Source of the DNA: Thecaphora thlaspeos
Taxonomy: Eukaryota > Basidiomycota > Ustilaginomycetes > Urocystidales > Glomosporiaceae
Length of the DNA: 64,000 bases
Reading direction: 5' to 3'
NCBI GenBank assembly: GCA_900291925.1
Contig: UWYS01000018.1
Coordinates: forward strand, 186,001-250,000
The position numbers and the translations under genes were made by a program. Shown here one piece after another: positions 34,274 to 45,626 of the stretch; position 1 is the stretch's first letter, and every line of letters starts with the position of its first letter. The notes under the pieces were generated by a model. It had not been told where the DNA came from. It searched no databases and saw only the letters and a list, made by a program, of their open reading frames with translations.

Positions 34274-34703
34274 TCAAACGGGATGTTCCTCGACGGCGAC
34301 CACCTCGAAGCACCATCCGGCAGCGGTCCGACAGGCGTAGCACCGCGATTCGAGCTCAACGGGCAACATGTGAACAGCCGCACCCAGCCAGTTACGGCTT
34401 CCTCGACTTCAGCCCTCACCGTCCGAGAGCGAAGCTTCACTTGCGAGCGTGATTCCATCGTTCGATTTCGAAGCGACCAACCACAGTATGCTCGCGAGCG
34501 ACCAGGCTGCGGCGGCGGCTGCCTTCCCAGTTTTTGTCGCTGCGACGGGCAAGACGCCAGGTCAACATGCCATGGCGACAATGAACCAGACGCAGGCACA
34601 TCTTGGTCTTCGACATTCGAATCACCTTGCAACACATCCGGCCGCTGTGCGGACGGCGTATGATGATTCGATCAGTGTCATCTCTGGTCTGTCTGGGCGG
34701 TAG
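34274..34703 (+). other. Coding-like tail downstream of the MADS gene stop
   Basis: After the TGA the same frame gives SNGMFLDGDHLEAPSGSGPT and GVAPRFELNGQH. From about 34413 a different frame gives SPSESEASLASVIPSFDFEA, then GKTPGQHAMATMNQTQAHLG and finally AYDDSISVISGLSGR before a TAG at 34701-34703. The composition matches the Ser/Ala/Gln-rich MADS tail. A 43-nt GTGAAC...TTCAG segment (34370-34412) would correct the frame but is shorter than the other introns here. It may be a lost C-terminus or an alternative 3' exon. Confidence 0.4.
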
Positions 34704-35112
34704 GGGACGGAGTCGGCGGGACGATAGTACGAGCGGAGGGTAGGGTGCGTCTTGGGGGAGAGGGGGTGTTGCTTTTGTCGTCTAGCAGTGACCCAATCCC
34801 GAACGTCGCTCTTGCATTGCGTTCTCCAGCCACTGATACATGTGTGCCATCGCCTTTCAAACTCTTTCTCCAGTCTCGATCACGTCCCTTTGACAGGGCG
34901 ACTGACCGGCCGAAGAGGGGATGTCCTATCATCGACCTTGGCATCCTTTGATCGACCGGTGCCACACTCACACACAGCGGAGCTCTCTGCGCGAGCGATC
35001 CCCAGCTCAACAGGGATGAAAGATAGAATCACGGTAGAAAACTACCCACGACGACCGGACTGCCATTGACTCACTGCAACATTCAAGGCCAAAAGGCGGA
35101 AGGACCTGTTCA
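34704..35112. other. Short convergent intergenic region
   Basis: Contains the 3' flanks of the MADS gene and NOP12. Nothing else seen. Confidence 0.6.
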
Positions 35113-37674
35113 TCACTTTGTCGACTTCTTCTGAGTCTTTGCCTTTGCCGCAGCTGCTCCACTTGCAGCCTTTGCCTTCTTGGCCTGAGCCGCCGCTCCA
35201 CTAAAGCTCTTCTTGCCCTTACCCTTGTCACCCGTCTTGGAGGGCAACTTGACCTTCTCCCTACCCGTGCCTACATCCTTGACGATCTTGTTGGCTGCCT
35301 TTTTCTTGTTCTTCTTTTCCATACGACGTTGTTGTCTCTCGGCATCGTTTCGCTTGAAAGCGGCACGTTCCTCTTTACCCAACTTGGAGAGCATGCTGGC
35401 CTTCTCCAACGTTGCAGCTGAGGCGGGAGGAGGTTTGGACTTCGTTGGTGTCAAAGGAGCGCTGGTGGACTTGACGTGGGTGCGCGAGGAAGAGGCGTTG
35501 GGCGAGGAACCGTTCGGTGTAGGTGCGCCGCTGGATCGGTAGCTCGATCGTGTACCGCCGTGGTCGTTGCGGGCGGGCGTGCGCGGTTCGTCGGCGTTGT
35601 CGCGCTTCGCTTGAGGTCGTCCCGCTCCCCTCTCGTCTCGCTTCTGTCCCTGTCCCTGTCTCTGTCCAGACTTCCTGACCGAGTTGGTGGTGGCTTTACA
35701 TCTCGAGACGCGCAGCACCCTACCGCGCAGCTTCAACCTCCTCCGAAACTCGGACTGCTTGCCACCCACCGCGATCGCCGTCGATGCCAGCGCGGTGTTC
35801 GACACCTTGGCCCCGCCGCGTCCAGAGGCGGCGCCGCCTCGAACGCTGGCAAAGAACGAATCCTCGGCCTCGTGGATCGCCATGATCTCGTCGACGCACT
35901 CGGTGTCGAGGAAGCGCACGTAGGCAATCCCCTTGCCCATTTGCGTCGCCTTGTCCCGGATCACGCGCACGCTGCGCACCCACGCGGCCGCGTGCAGAGC
36001 GAGAAGCCTCAAGGCCGCCGCGCGGCGTTCCGCGTCTTCGTCATCGTCGTCGTCCTCGCTGTCTTCGTCGTCGCCTTCGTCCTCTTCTTCGTCCGACGAG
36101 TCGTCGGCGTGTTTTTGATCGGAACCGAGCAGCGTCGGCTGGACCGGCGCCTTGCCATCGAGGCCGACGACGAGGATCAGCGTCTCGGGTGCGGCGCCGC
36201 GCTCGTCGGTCAGCAGCTTTTCGAAGAAGCTGCGGATCTCCTCCTCCTTGACCTCGAAATCGAGATTGCCGACGAAGAGGGTGCGCTTGGGGTCGGTGGT
36301 GCCCGAGGCGGCGGCGCCGATCAGGCTGCCCTCGGCCGTCTTCACCTTGTCCAGACCCGCCTCGATCACCTCAGAGGCCTCGAGCGGCTTGACCAGATCC
36401 ACGCGCAGGTGGCGACCCTCGAACAGCTGGCCGTCGGCGACCGAGGCGACTAGCGCGGCGACGACAGGTGCGGTGAGGCGTCGGTCGAAACCGGCCATCT
36501 CGTCGACGGCGGTGGTCGAGGTTGAGTCCGACTGCTTAGCCTCCGACTTCTTCGCCATCTTCTCCTTTGCGGCCGCCTCACCGTCTGCCTCCACCTCGGT
36601 GGCCTGCTGCTGCTGCTGCTGCTTGGCGAGCCTGCGCTGGTTGTTGTACCGGAACACGGCATCCGGGTATCCCAGGGTGACATAGGCGTTGACAGTGTCG
36701 GCCTTGGAGTTGATGTCCTGGTTGATGTAGGCGACCTTGCGCTTCTGCTTTGCGGTGAGGAACTGGTGGGCCGATGCGGCGTCCTTTCCCTCGACCACGG
36801 CGAGCGCCTCCTTGTAGTTCTTGGAGCGCTCACGCCTCTTTACCAGCTTGGCGGCAGCCTCCTCGGACTCGGCGGTGAAATCATCGGTGGGCACGGCAAA
36901 GGGGATCGACCGGAAGCGGAGGCTGGTGATCTTTGTGACGCCCGGATAAGGCGAGAGCGAGACGAGGTGTCGCCGGAGGCGCTTCTGGAGCGACTTGCTC
37001 TTGACCGCCTCGATGGGGACGTTGCCGATGAAAAGGGTGCGCTTGTCCTTGCGCTCCGCGGGCTCGTCGATGTCTTCGAACTTGGCGTTCCTCGGCTTGC
37101 GCACGCCCTTCTTCTGCAGCGACTCGTGGACGATAAGGAAGGCCGACCTGGCCTTGGACCCTCCCGCCAGCTCCTCTTCGTCGTCCTCGTCTCTATCCGC
37201 ATCCGCATCTTCATCGACCTCCTCGTCCTCGTCTGCGTCCTCAAGCAAGTCGTCTGCGTCCATCATCTCGGCCATCGCCTCCATCTCTTCGTCGTCGAGC
37301 TCCGAGAGGTCTCTATCTCCCGCCTCTGCATCTTCGTCGTCATCGTCGATATCGGCTGCCGACTTTTCGTCCTCGTCCTCGTCCTCTCCTAGTTGCGCCT
37401 CTGCCCTGGCCTTCTTGGAGCTAGGGGAGGCAGACTCTGCGCCAGCGGCCTTTCGCTTGGACAACTTGCTGGTCGAGGCGGAAGAGGCGGGCGCTGGTGC
37501 GGGTACGGCCGGGGCGACCTTGAAGAGGGCGTCGAGCTCGGTGTCAAAGGAGCCGGATGGCTGTGCGCCAAAGAGAGCGCTGGCCGCCGAGCTGGTCGAG
37601 GGCGAAGCCGCGGTCTCCTTGGAGGGGGAGGCGTCCTGAGCCTTCTTCTGCGGTGACTTTGACTTTTTGCCCAT
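35113..37674 (-). CDS. NOP12: Nop12-like nucleolar RNA-binding protein (two RRMs)
   Basis: Single exon. I choose ATG 37674 (MGKKSKSPQKKAQD), giving 853 residues; the open frame extends 44 codons upstream without a better start. The N-terminal region has Lys-rich stretches and long acidic runs (about 110-170). RRM1 begins near residue 205 (KRTLFIGNVPIEAV) and contains a long insertion. RRM2 begins near 460 (KRTLFVGNLDFEVKEEEI), is interrupted by an acidic insert (SSDEEEDEGDDEDSEDDDDD) and resumes at VRVIRDKATQMGKGIAYVRF. The C-terminal third is Lys/Arg/Ala-rich, ending KKSTK. Nop12 is a nucleolar factor needed for pre-25S rRNA processing in 60S assembly. It is longer than yeast Nop12 (about 460 residues) because of the inserts. 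The family call is strong. Confidence 0.88.
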   Translation of the reverse strand: MGKKSKSPQKKAQDASPSKETAASPSTSSAASALFGAQPSGSFDTELDALFKVAPAVPAPAPASSASTSKLSKRKAAGAESASPSSKKARAEAQLGEDEDEDEKSAADIDDDDEDAEAGDRDLSELDDEEMEAMAEMMDADDLLEDADEDEEVDEDADADRDEDDEEELAGGSKARSAFLIVHESLQKKGVRKPRNAKFEDIDEPAERKDKRTLFIGNVPIEAVKSKSLQKRLRRHLVSLSPYPGVTKITSLRFRSIPFAVPTDDFTAESEEAAAKLVKRRERSKNYKEALAVVEGKDAASAHQFLTAKQKRKVAYINQDINSKADTVNAYVTLGYPDAVFRYNNQRRLAKQQQQQQATEVEADGEAAAKEKMAKKSEAKQSDSTSTTAVDEMAGFDRRLTAPVVAALVASVADGQLFEGRHLRVDLVKPLEASEVIEAGLDKVKTAEGSLIGAAASGTTDPKRTLFVGNLDFEVKEEEIRSFFEKLLTDERGAAPETLILVVGLDGKAPVQPTLLGSDQKHADDSSDEEEDEGDDEDSEDDDDDEDAERRAAALRLLALHAAAWVRSVRVIRDKATQMGKGIAYVRFLDTECVDEIMAIHEAEDSFFASVRGGAASGRGGAKVSNTALASTAIAVGGKQSEFRRRLKLRGRVLRVSRCKATTNSVRKSGQRQGQGQKRDERGAGRPQAKRDNADEPRTPARNDHGGTRSSYRSSGAPTPNGSSPNASSSRTHVKSTSAPLTPTKSKPPPASAATLEKASMLSKLGKEERAAFKRNDAERQQRRMEKKNKKKAANKIVKDVGTGREKVKLPSKTGDKGKGKKSFSGAAAQAKKAKAASGAAAAKAKTQKKSTK

Positions 37675-39189
37675 GTTTGTGGTGTGAAGGTGGGAGGGAG
37701 GAACGGTATGACTGTGTGGTGATGGACCTTCGTAGCAAGGGCAGCGAAGGAAGGTCAGGAGAAGGAGGTCGAGGAGAACGAGGAGGTCGAGTTGGAAGAC
37801 CTGCACATGAAAGAGGCTGTGCGCCCGCGACCAAAAAAATATAAAATATAAAAGTCTCGAAAATTTCTAGGCGAATTGCTGGGTGGAGCAACGAAAGGAG
37901 GCTATTCCGTGCGAGTGACGCTGGAGGTGAAGAAATTGTCGCCGCCAGCCCTAGCCTCGGCAACAGACCATCCCGGCTTGACGGCGCTCCCTGCGCGACG
38001 GCCACGACAACGCCAATAACGCCAATAACGCCGCTGTGCCAAGACCGCTGAGCCACTCGTGCTCTCTTCCAGAGTATCAAACAGTGATGAACAACACCGC
38101 CTCCACAGCACAGCCTGTCGAGGACGAGGCCGCTGAAGAGTGATACAGTCTATCGACGTCAAGCTCGCTCGGACCCGACGACGTGCTGCCGTTGCCGCGG
38201 ATGCCAGCCCGGCGCGCGACCCCGACGACGGCGGAGCGACGATGTGATGGTGCGCATCGCCGGCCGCTGAGCAAGAGAGGAAGAGAAAATTCAAGAGGCG
38301 CTCGCTCGACTGCCGAGAGCCTGCAGAGGACGTGGCCAGGTGCCGCGCGCCCGCTGCGATTCGATGTTTCGATGCACGTATGCGCCTGCCAAGCAAGGAT
38401 GCGCCAGTGAGCCAGCACAGGGGTCAGGGGGCCGCGAGGCGAAAGGCGAGAGGAAAAGAAGAGCCGCGCGCCAGCTGTAGGTCGCACAGATCACCAGCAG
38501 CAGCGCTCAGGCGGCAGACGACCAGCAGGCAGGCGACAAACTCGAACTTCCCCTGCCGGCCCGCCCCCTTTGTCGAGCCAACTCTGCTCCAGTGCCGCCG
38601 CCGCCTTTGGCCCCTCTCTTGGGGGGCCGGCAGATTGGCCGCCTGCGACTGATAGTTAAGTTAGTCGCCTCGCCTGGCCTAGCTCTGCCAGGTCTTGCCT
38701 GCTTTGCTCTGGCCGCGCTGGGCTCGCCTGGGTGGGAGAGGGAGGTGAGGCAGGCAAAGCAGCCCGTCGCCCTCGGCGTCGCTGCCACTTACCCACGCCC
38801 TCCTCCTCCTCGTCGTCACCATCGCCAACACCACCACCACCTCCCTCGCCAACGTTCCGACCCCTCCCCTTCTCGTATCCACGGCCCCTCCAATTCAGCT
38901 CCACCCTCCCCTCACCTTCCCTCTCTCCCTCTCTCTTCCGCCCTTCCCTGTCGACGTCGGCTTACACTCCTTGGACTCGGTCCACCCACGCCCCAATCCC
39001 GCATTGCCCCCGTCACTCCCTCCATCCGGACCGTCCGACTTTGCAGGTCTGTAGCTGTTGCTGTGCAACGGCAAAGTACTCACCCAGTACATACCATTGT
39101 AGCGAGCCTCTGCTGGGCCTCCATCCGGCTCGCCGCCCACCAACGCATCCGCTTCGCCCTCACCACCATCACCACAACCAGCCGCCGCC
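37675..39189. other. Divergent promoter region between NOP12 and the 39190 gene
   Basis: No supported exon. C/T-rich tracts at 38810-39000 precede the plus-strand gene. Frames here have no recognisable pattern. Confidence 0.5.
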
Positions 39190-41061
39190 ATGCTCGAGCA
39201 TACCGACTTCCTGGCGCATGCCAAGATCGGCCACAAGAAGCTGACCCGCAGGCAGGCGACGACGTCCACCTCGGCCTCGGTTAACACAAAGTGCTCGACC
39301 GGTGGCCTTTACGTCTCGCCCACCGCCGGCGAGGTTGTCGACAGCGCCACAGAGATCCTCATCAAGTGGGACCGCGAGTGTCTCACCAGCGACACCAAAA
39401 ACATCGACATCTACATCTACGCCCCACAGCTCAGCAACGCCATCACCCCCTTCTACATCTACAAGTCGGTCCCTGTTAGCAAGTCCAACTACCCCATCAA
39501 GCTTAAGCCCAGGTGGTGGGTCGACGACGTCCAGCAGAACAGCTCCGCATCATTCAGTCTCAACATCGTCCCCGCCGGCAACCAGCCCTGGGACTCGGCC
39601 AACCCGATGGGCCCCACCTGGACTGGCCAGTATATCGTCCCTGCCGATGGCAAGATTCCCGCCGACGCCAAACAGGACCCCTCGCTCAAGGAAAAGATCT
39701 TTAGCGTCTTTTCGGCCAACGGCGAGCTTACTGCTTCGGGAAAGACGGCCGCGATCGTCTGCCCCATCATCGTCGTCGTCTGCCTGCTGGCGTTGCTGAT
39801 CCGCAGGCTCCACATCAAGCGGAACAACAAGACTGTCAACTGGGCCGAGCAGATGGACAAGCGCATGAGCAGAATCTCAGTCGACTGGTCCATCGCCGGC
39901 GGTGGCTCGGCCGGCCCGGCCCAGGGAACTCGCCCCGTCTCGTACATGGCGCGCGCCTCGCACGACTCGCCGGGCAACATGGCGGGCCGCGGTGCTGGCC
40001 ACCGTGTCCCGCGAGAGATGCACGACGTCACCCCGGCTTTCGCCACCGACGGCGAGATGCGCGAGGCGCGATCGCGCGGCATGTCAATGTACGACGAGGG
40101 CAACCGCTCCAACAGGATCAGCTTCGCCGGCAACACTCGCGGCGATCGCAATTCCAGGATCAGCTTCGCCACCTCCACCGAGGCGCACGGCCGCGGGATC
40201 GGCAGTAACGCCGGCGGCCACCGCAGCAGCGCCTCGCTGCCGCGCATCGGCCAGAACGGCAACCGCCGCTCGCAGATGCAGACCGACTCGTACTACGACC
40301 CCGACGCGCCCGCTGTCCCTCAGCTCGACCAGCGCTTCCGCACCAGCCACGACGACCGCCGTGAGAGCCGCTTCAGCGACGGTCTCGTCTACGCCGACGA
40401 AGAAGAGGATGACGAGATTCTGATGAGCCCCACTCAGAACGACGGACCGATGCCTCTCGGCAACGGCGACGTCGACAGGATGCGCAAGGGCCTCGATGCC
40501 GGCCGCTCGCTCGGCTCGACGTCACGCCAAGCGGCGGCCGCCCAGGATGCCGACGGTAGCCAGCGCGACTCGATGCTCGAGTACCCGGCGCTCAGCATGA
40601 TGGCCTCGGGCCGCGAGGAGAGCGACGGTCGAGACATGTTTGGCCGGAACGGCGAGCGACCGGACTCGTCGATTTCGGACAGCCACCGTTACATCAACCA
40701 CAACCACTACGCCGCCAGCGGCTCGGCTGGCCCCGCCCTGACGCCCGACCACCCAGATTTCTCCACCGCCACTGCCGCCTCTGCCGGACGCAAGCCGTCG
40801 CCGCTCGCGGTGAGCTCGCAGACGGGCATGGCGCCGCCCGCCAACTTTTCGTCGCCCGACGAGGCGATGAAGCACTACGCCTCGCTGCGCACCGCGGCGA
40901 CCCAGTCGCCTGTCGTGGGACGCGAGAGCACGATGCGATCTCTATACACGCCCGATGCGCTGCCGGGACACCGGGCCCACGCGAGCGTCGCCGGCTCTAG
41001 CCTCAACGAGGACGATGTCGTCGGCTACAACGAGATGATCGACCACGGCCACTCGCGCTAG
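39190..41061 (+). CDS. Single-pass membrane protein with conserved ectodomain and long disordered tail (unknown function)
   Basis: Single exon, 623 residues. There is no obvious cleaved signal peptide; a dibasic RRQ occurs at residues 20-22. Residues ~35-175 look like a folded beta-rich domain: KCSTGGLYVSPTAGEVVDSA, then ILIKWDRECL and KPRWWVDDVQQNSSASFSLN. One membrane span follows at about 185-205 (AAIVCPIIVVVCLLALLI) and then a basic stop-transfer segment RRLHIKRNNK. The cytosolic tail of ~415 residues is disordered, rich in Ser, Arg, Asp and Gly. The span and the short W/C-containing ectodomain suggest a surface or secretory-pathway protein with a signalling or scaffolding tail. I do not recognise a named family. 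Confidence 0.8.
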   Translation: MLEHTDFLAHAKIGHKKLTRRQATTSTSASVNTKCSTGGLYVSPTAGEVVDSATEILIKWDRECLTSDTKNIDIYIYAPQLSNAITPFYIYKSVPVSKSNYPIKLKPRWWVDDVQQNSSASFSLNIVPAGNQPWDSANPMGPTWTGQYIVPADGKIPADAKQDPSLKEKIFSVFSANGELTASGKTAAIVCPIIVVVCLLALLIRRLHIKRNNKTVNWAEQMDKRMSRISVDWSIAGGGSAGPAQGTRPVSYMARASHDSPGNMAGRGAGHRVPREMHDVTPAFATDGEMREARSRGMSMYDEGNRSNRISFAGNTRGDRNSRISFATSTEAHGRGIGSNAGGHRSSASLPRIGQNGNRRSQMQTDSYYDPDAPAVPQLDQRFRTSHDDRRESRFSDGLVYADEEEDDEILMSPTQNDGPMPLGNGDVDRMRKGLDAGRSLGSTSRQAAAAQDADGSQRDSMLEYPALSMMASGREESDGRDMFGRNGERPDSSISDSHRYINHNHYAASGSAGPALTPDHPDFSTATAASAGRKPSPLAVSSQTGMAPPANFSSPDEAMKHYASLRTAATQSPVVGRESTMRSLYTPDALPGHRAHASVAGSSLNEDDVVGYNEMIDHGHSR

Positions 41062-42509
41062 ACCAGCATTGACCTCGTTCGCCCATTTCTGGCTACGACA
41101 GCGACGGTTCCTTCCGTTCCATCATTCCTTGGCGCTACTTTCCGTCCAACCCCTTGTACTCTCTGTTCTCGGGCAACCGTCGTGCCCCGCTCGACGATCT
41201 TGTTGCCTTGCTAGGCGGAGGGGGGGGGCACTGCGGCTTGATGCTGGACTGTCCCTCTGCGTTCTGGCGCCACCACACCCCTTCGGCTTCCAGTCCGAGC
41301 GGTCTTTTTCCCGTCCGCCGTGCCGGCTTTGTCCTTCTCTTTGATTTTCCAAGCGATGCGACCTTAGTCCTTCTCGATACGGTACGCTTGCTTCGACTTC
41401 GATTTCGAGTTCGCCTCCTTCCGTTTTCCTCATTTCCTTTGAGCGGGCTCGATCCATATACACATTCTGCTACCCCTCTGTTGGTGTCTCTGTGCCTCTC
41501 AATTGTGTCTTGTGCCGACGAAGCTCGAGCGAGCCTGCTTCCTTGGATTTCTCCCTCTCCCTCTCCCTCCCTCTGGGATGTTCTCTCGTATCGTTACCAT
41601 TGTTTCCGGAAGTTATGCCTGGAAGCAATCCAAAAAGCACCTGGCTCTCATTCGCTTGACGCTGCTGTAACGTCGGTTAGCGATGAAGGATGCTTTGCGT
41701 CGAAAGGTGACGGCGACGAGGGGGGAAAGGGGATGAAGCGTGGTGGAGAAGACGACGAGGATGCGGGACGTTGATGGTGGTGCTCGGACGCTCTGCCGAA
41801 ATTGGCACTGAGCTAGGGGCGGGGGAGGCTTTCACGCGCTGCCATCTCAATCTCGCCTGCCGTTCACCAGGCGGCAGGTCGATTTTATACCAGCGGCAGC
41901 GGCAATAAAGTGAACCGCGAGCCTCTTGCGGCTCATAACAAAGAGAGTGTGGATAGCGTCTTGACGTTGACGTTGGGTGAAGGAGTCAGTTGTCGATGGA
42001 CGGTTGCCCTTTCTATCGGACGATAGAAGGCGGGGAAGGCGAGCGGAATGAGGGGCGACAGCCGGCCGGCCGGGTAGAGAGCGGGGTCGGGTCGCCCGGA
42101 TAATTCGGTGACGCTGCAGCGCAAGAGCGCCGTTTGGGCTCGACGGCCGCTCGTCCTGCCGGTGCGGACTAGCGCCTTGCCTAGCCACCTCCGTTCCCAT
42201 TCAGGATTTCTCACCATCACTACCATCGACGTCTGGCCTGAACCCTGAACTCAGACCTCTGGACGACAAGCAAGCAAGCACGCTTCCTTTCAAGCAAGCA
42301 CGCAAGCAGGTGGACAGACCCCTACGTCGCACCGTTTTCATCCTCAGCGATCCATCCATTCGTCTCGCGATCAAGCAGGCAAGCGACCTACATCTCAGCG
42401 TTCTGTGCAGATTGTTCCTCATCCATAGAGCTACCACTCCCTTGCTACCGCCGTCGCCACCACCACCACCAACCCCAACGTCAGCAGCAACACCGCCGAG
42501 GCCGCCACG
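41062..42509. other. Intergenic region; 3' flank of 39190 gene and promoter of the PXMP4-like gene
   Basis: No supported gene. A G9 or longer run lies near 41219-41228. CAAGCA-type repeats occur at 42270-42310 and C/A-rich sequence just before the next start. Confidence 0.5.
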
Positions 42510-43618
42510 ATGGCAGATATAGAGAAGAAGCTGACGCAGCTAGCGCTCAACCCGGCCTACCATGACCTCTTTACCATCATCAAGTTAGGTAGCCCTGCCT
42601 TCGCCTTCGCCTACTCATGACCCTCTTCTTGAACCGCTTGCCTCTCCCTTCCCTGAACTCACACTGCCTCTCTTTCCCGATCTCTGCCCCCTGTCCAGGC
42701 CGCAAGAAATGGGCTCGTCTACGGTGCCAAGATCCGCTTCCCGCACGCCCTGGTGATGACCTTCCTCTTCGGCCGCGGCACACCCGCGCAAAAGATGCAA
42801 AACATCATCCGCGCCACAAAGACACACGCCTTCAACCTGGGTACCTTTGCGCCCGCCTACAAGTTCCTCACCATTGTGCTGCGCCGTTTGCAGGAGGCGC
42901 TGACGGGTGCTCCGCTCAAAAAGGCGCCCGGCTGGCACGCCCTCCTCGCCGGTGGAGTGCTGGGCTACAAGGTGTTTGGCGAACGGACGCCGGTCGCGGA
43001 GCAGGTGAGTAGACGCGAGGACGGTAAAGAAGAGGGCGTGTATGCTGAGGTTTGGATAGAGAGCTGAGTCGCTGGCCCCCTTTCGCGTTGGGCGACTCAA
43101 CGACGACAGATTGTCCTCTACTCGGCATCTCGCGTCCTCTCGGCCATGGTCCTACCACGCGCAGAGGTACCGGCAAACTACCCGCCCACCAAACCCATCC
43201 CGACAGACAAGCGGGCATTTGCGCTGTTCGCCACCGTCACCTGGGGTCTCGTCATGTGGTTGCACGAGCACAGAAGAGAGAACCTCAACCCCGGACTCAT
43301 CAACTCGATGGACTGTGAGTTTATGCGCAGCCCTTCGGCGAGGTCGACTGGCGAGATGTTCGCACTACGTTTTGATGCCGGTCCGAGCTCTTTCACTGAC
43401 TGAGCTCATGCCTGACCTTCTTTGATGATGTCGCTGCAGACCTGTATACCAAGTGCGAGCGGTGGGACAGGTGAGTCGAGAGCTCTCCCGAGTTTGGGGC
43501 TGATTGCTCCACAGCGACGACTGGCTACCGAGACTGACTGACTGAGCTTCTTGCCCACTTTTGCACCTTCTGCCTCTACCTCAACAGCTTGCGCAACCTC
43601 TTCTGGCACAATGAGTAG
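42510..43618 (+). CDS. PXMP4: Peroxisomal membrane protein 4 (PXMP4/PMP24-like, Tim17 family)
   Basis: Exons about 42510-42584, 42699-43004, 43110-43314, 43440-43470 and 43588-43618 give about 215 residues, close to the human 212. The core reads GLVYGAKIRFPHALVMTFLF, then a further conserved stretch at WGLVMWLHEHR and a C-terminal LYTKCERWDSLRNLFWHNE. These match PXMP4, a multi-span membrane protein of peroxisomes distantly related to Tim17/22/23. Exons 2-5 join with normal GT-AG sites. The exon 1/2 join does not work by normal rules: protein homology needs phase 0 after Lys25 (42584), but the sequence there reads AAGTTAGGT, giving GT only in phases 2 or 1. A lost G (AAG|GTTAGG) would repair it. 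The gene may thus carry a frameshift or an assembly error. Confidence 0.85.
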
Positions 43619-45626
43619 ATGTCTGCCTTCCTCCTGTGTTCTGTTGGCATGACGAACCTTTACCGGCTTCCTTGTTCGTTCTCTCCGCTTGGCTCGCCTC
43701 GTTGCTGCTCCAGGTCTTGTGCGACGACACAACAAGCTGGCGAGCCTTCTTTTGTCTGTGGTGCGAGGGTGAGAAAGGGGATTCGTGGGCGCTTTGGAGG
43801 TTCTTACTCGAAGGCGTCTATACGAACACGTGTCTGCACAGGAAGGTTGAATCCTTGGGACAAGCACGAGCTGAGCTCCTCTGACTGTCTTGGACGAGGA
43901 AATGACCTCGATCTGCGCTGACGAGATGCAAGAGGTTCAAGGACGGAGTCATTGGAGGTCATCGTACGCCTGAGCGCTGCTCCGACCCGGGATAGACTGT
44001 TCGAATGAGGATATCTGGAAGGGGAGTCATTTCGCATAGCATCGCATCGTATACCTCGTCCTTTGCTGCGTCAAGGACGTTTCCCTACATATACGCCGCC
44101 AACGTCTGAACGACTGCGGTCGCGCGGTGAAGGAAAGTCGAGCTGTCGGATCCGAACTTACTGGTCGCGCACGACGCCTGTTCCCCTTCGTTATCCCCTT
44201 TGTCCCCTTACGGCCCCCCTCCGCGCTTCTCCCCTATCTCTCGCCTCCTCGCACCGAACCGACAAAGGGAAACGCTCGGATGCGAGTCCTGTTTGACCGC
44301 CGACACGGAAGCATCGCAAGTTCAGACCGCCACACTCTGAGAGAGGAGTGTGAGAAAGTTCTTGAGCACGTCACGTGCTCTGGCGACGATTTGGTGGTGT
44401 CTCGAGGCTCGAATGAGCCCGGCGAAAGACGGACGGACGCAGAGACGCGCTTTATGCATGTCGATCAAAGGACCGGCGAACGGCTTGGCTGCCTGGCCTC
44501 TGCCCGGCGCCCGGCCCCCCTCACCCCTGAAATTTCAACCTAATGCAGGCGGTACATCGGGCGAGAGGGAGAGCACCGAGGTCACCCTCCTCTGTTGCTG
44601 TATTTTGAGAAATCGGGCCTGCATGGGCAGATCGGGTCGCTCTGTCGTCCGCGCAGCCTGTTCCACCCTCTCGCTGTAAGTTGTCGCGCAGGCAGGCGCA
44701 GGACCGCAGGAACCCCACACGGCCGAAAGAGTCAGCCCGCAAGCAAGTGTTGAGCCACCATGCTGGCAGCGCCGTATGGCTCCATACTTGTGGCTTTGCG
44801 CTTTTTGCTGCGTAGCGTTTGTTCAACCCCAGCTTGTTTATTTGGGACTAGCTAGTTAGACTGCCCAGGTGGATGACGCCCCGCTCAGCCTTCTCAAGCT
44901 GGAGCGCCATGGTGATGCTTCTTTGTCGCTCAGTGCAGACTAACTCAGCACGCTCGCCAGCCACGTCATGTTCGTGCGCTACTGTACTGTACAGTAGGCA
45001 GGGTCTAGGGAAAGATAGCAGGACAATGAATGACGAGCAGCGAGCGATCGGGAGGGGAGAGGAGGAGAGGGAGGAGAGGGAAGCGAGAAGGGCCTGTTTT
45101 GGGAGCGCGTGCTGCTTCGCCCGCGCTTCGCTTCCGCCCGCTAGGCCGCGGCGCCCTTTGGACCGCGCTGGCCTCGATCACGCAGTCGCTCACCCCTGCG
45201 CCTCGCTCCTCGCTCCTCGCTCCTCGTCCGCCTCCTCCTCCACCACCACCACCCTCTTCGCCCCCGCCCCCGCCCCCCTATCCTTTCCCCTTCGCCACCG
45301 CCAAATCTCTCCCACTCCGTCATCGAGCCACCCGTCCCTCCCCTCCGCCCTCACCCCCTCCGCTCCCCCACTGCCTCTAGAGACACTCTTTATTTTTATT
45401 TTTATTCTTTTCTCTCTTCTTCTCCTCCTTCTCCTTCTCCTCTCCCGTCTCCCTCGCCCACGCCCTCGCCCACGTTTTCCTCTTCCGTGGATTCATCGAC
45501 GTCAGCATACGTACAGCATCCCAACCCATCTCACCTCGCCCCACTTCTTCGCACCAAAGTTGACCGCAGGCTCGGACAACGCTCGCCCACCACCACCCCA
45601 CCCGTCCTCCGCCCACCTCGACCACC
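43619..45626. other. Intergenic region of about 2 kb
   Basis: No supported gene or RNA. The last ~600 nt are C/T-rich with CTCGCTCCTCG-type repeats (45200-45230), fitting a promoter and leader for the 45627 gene. A 255-codon frame across it is low-complexity and rejected. Confidence 0.5.

Noticed and set aside
34370..34412. 43-nt intron joining the MADS tail frames
   Set aside because: Shorter than all other introns in the window (73-155 nt, one of 449) and it would still lie after an in-frame TGA.
35476..37392. Long plus-strand frames (325 and 208 codons) opposite NOP12
   Set aside because: Shadows; the RRM motifs are on the minus strand.
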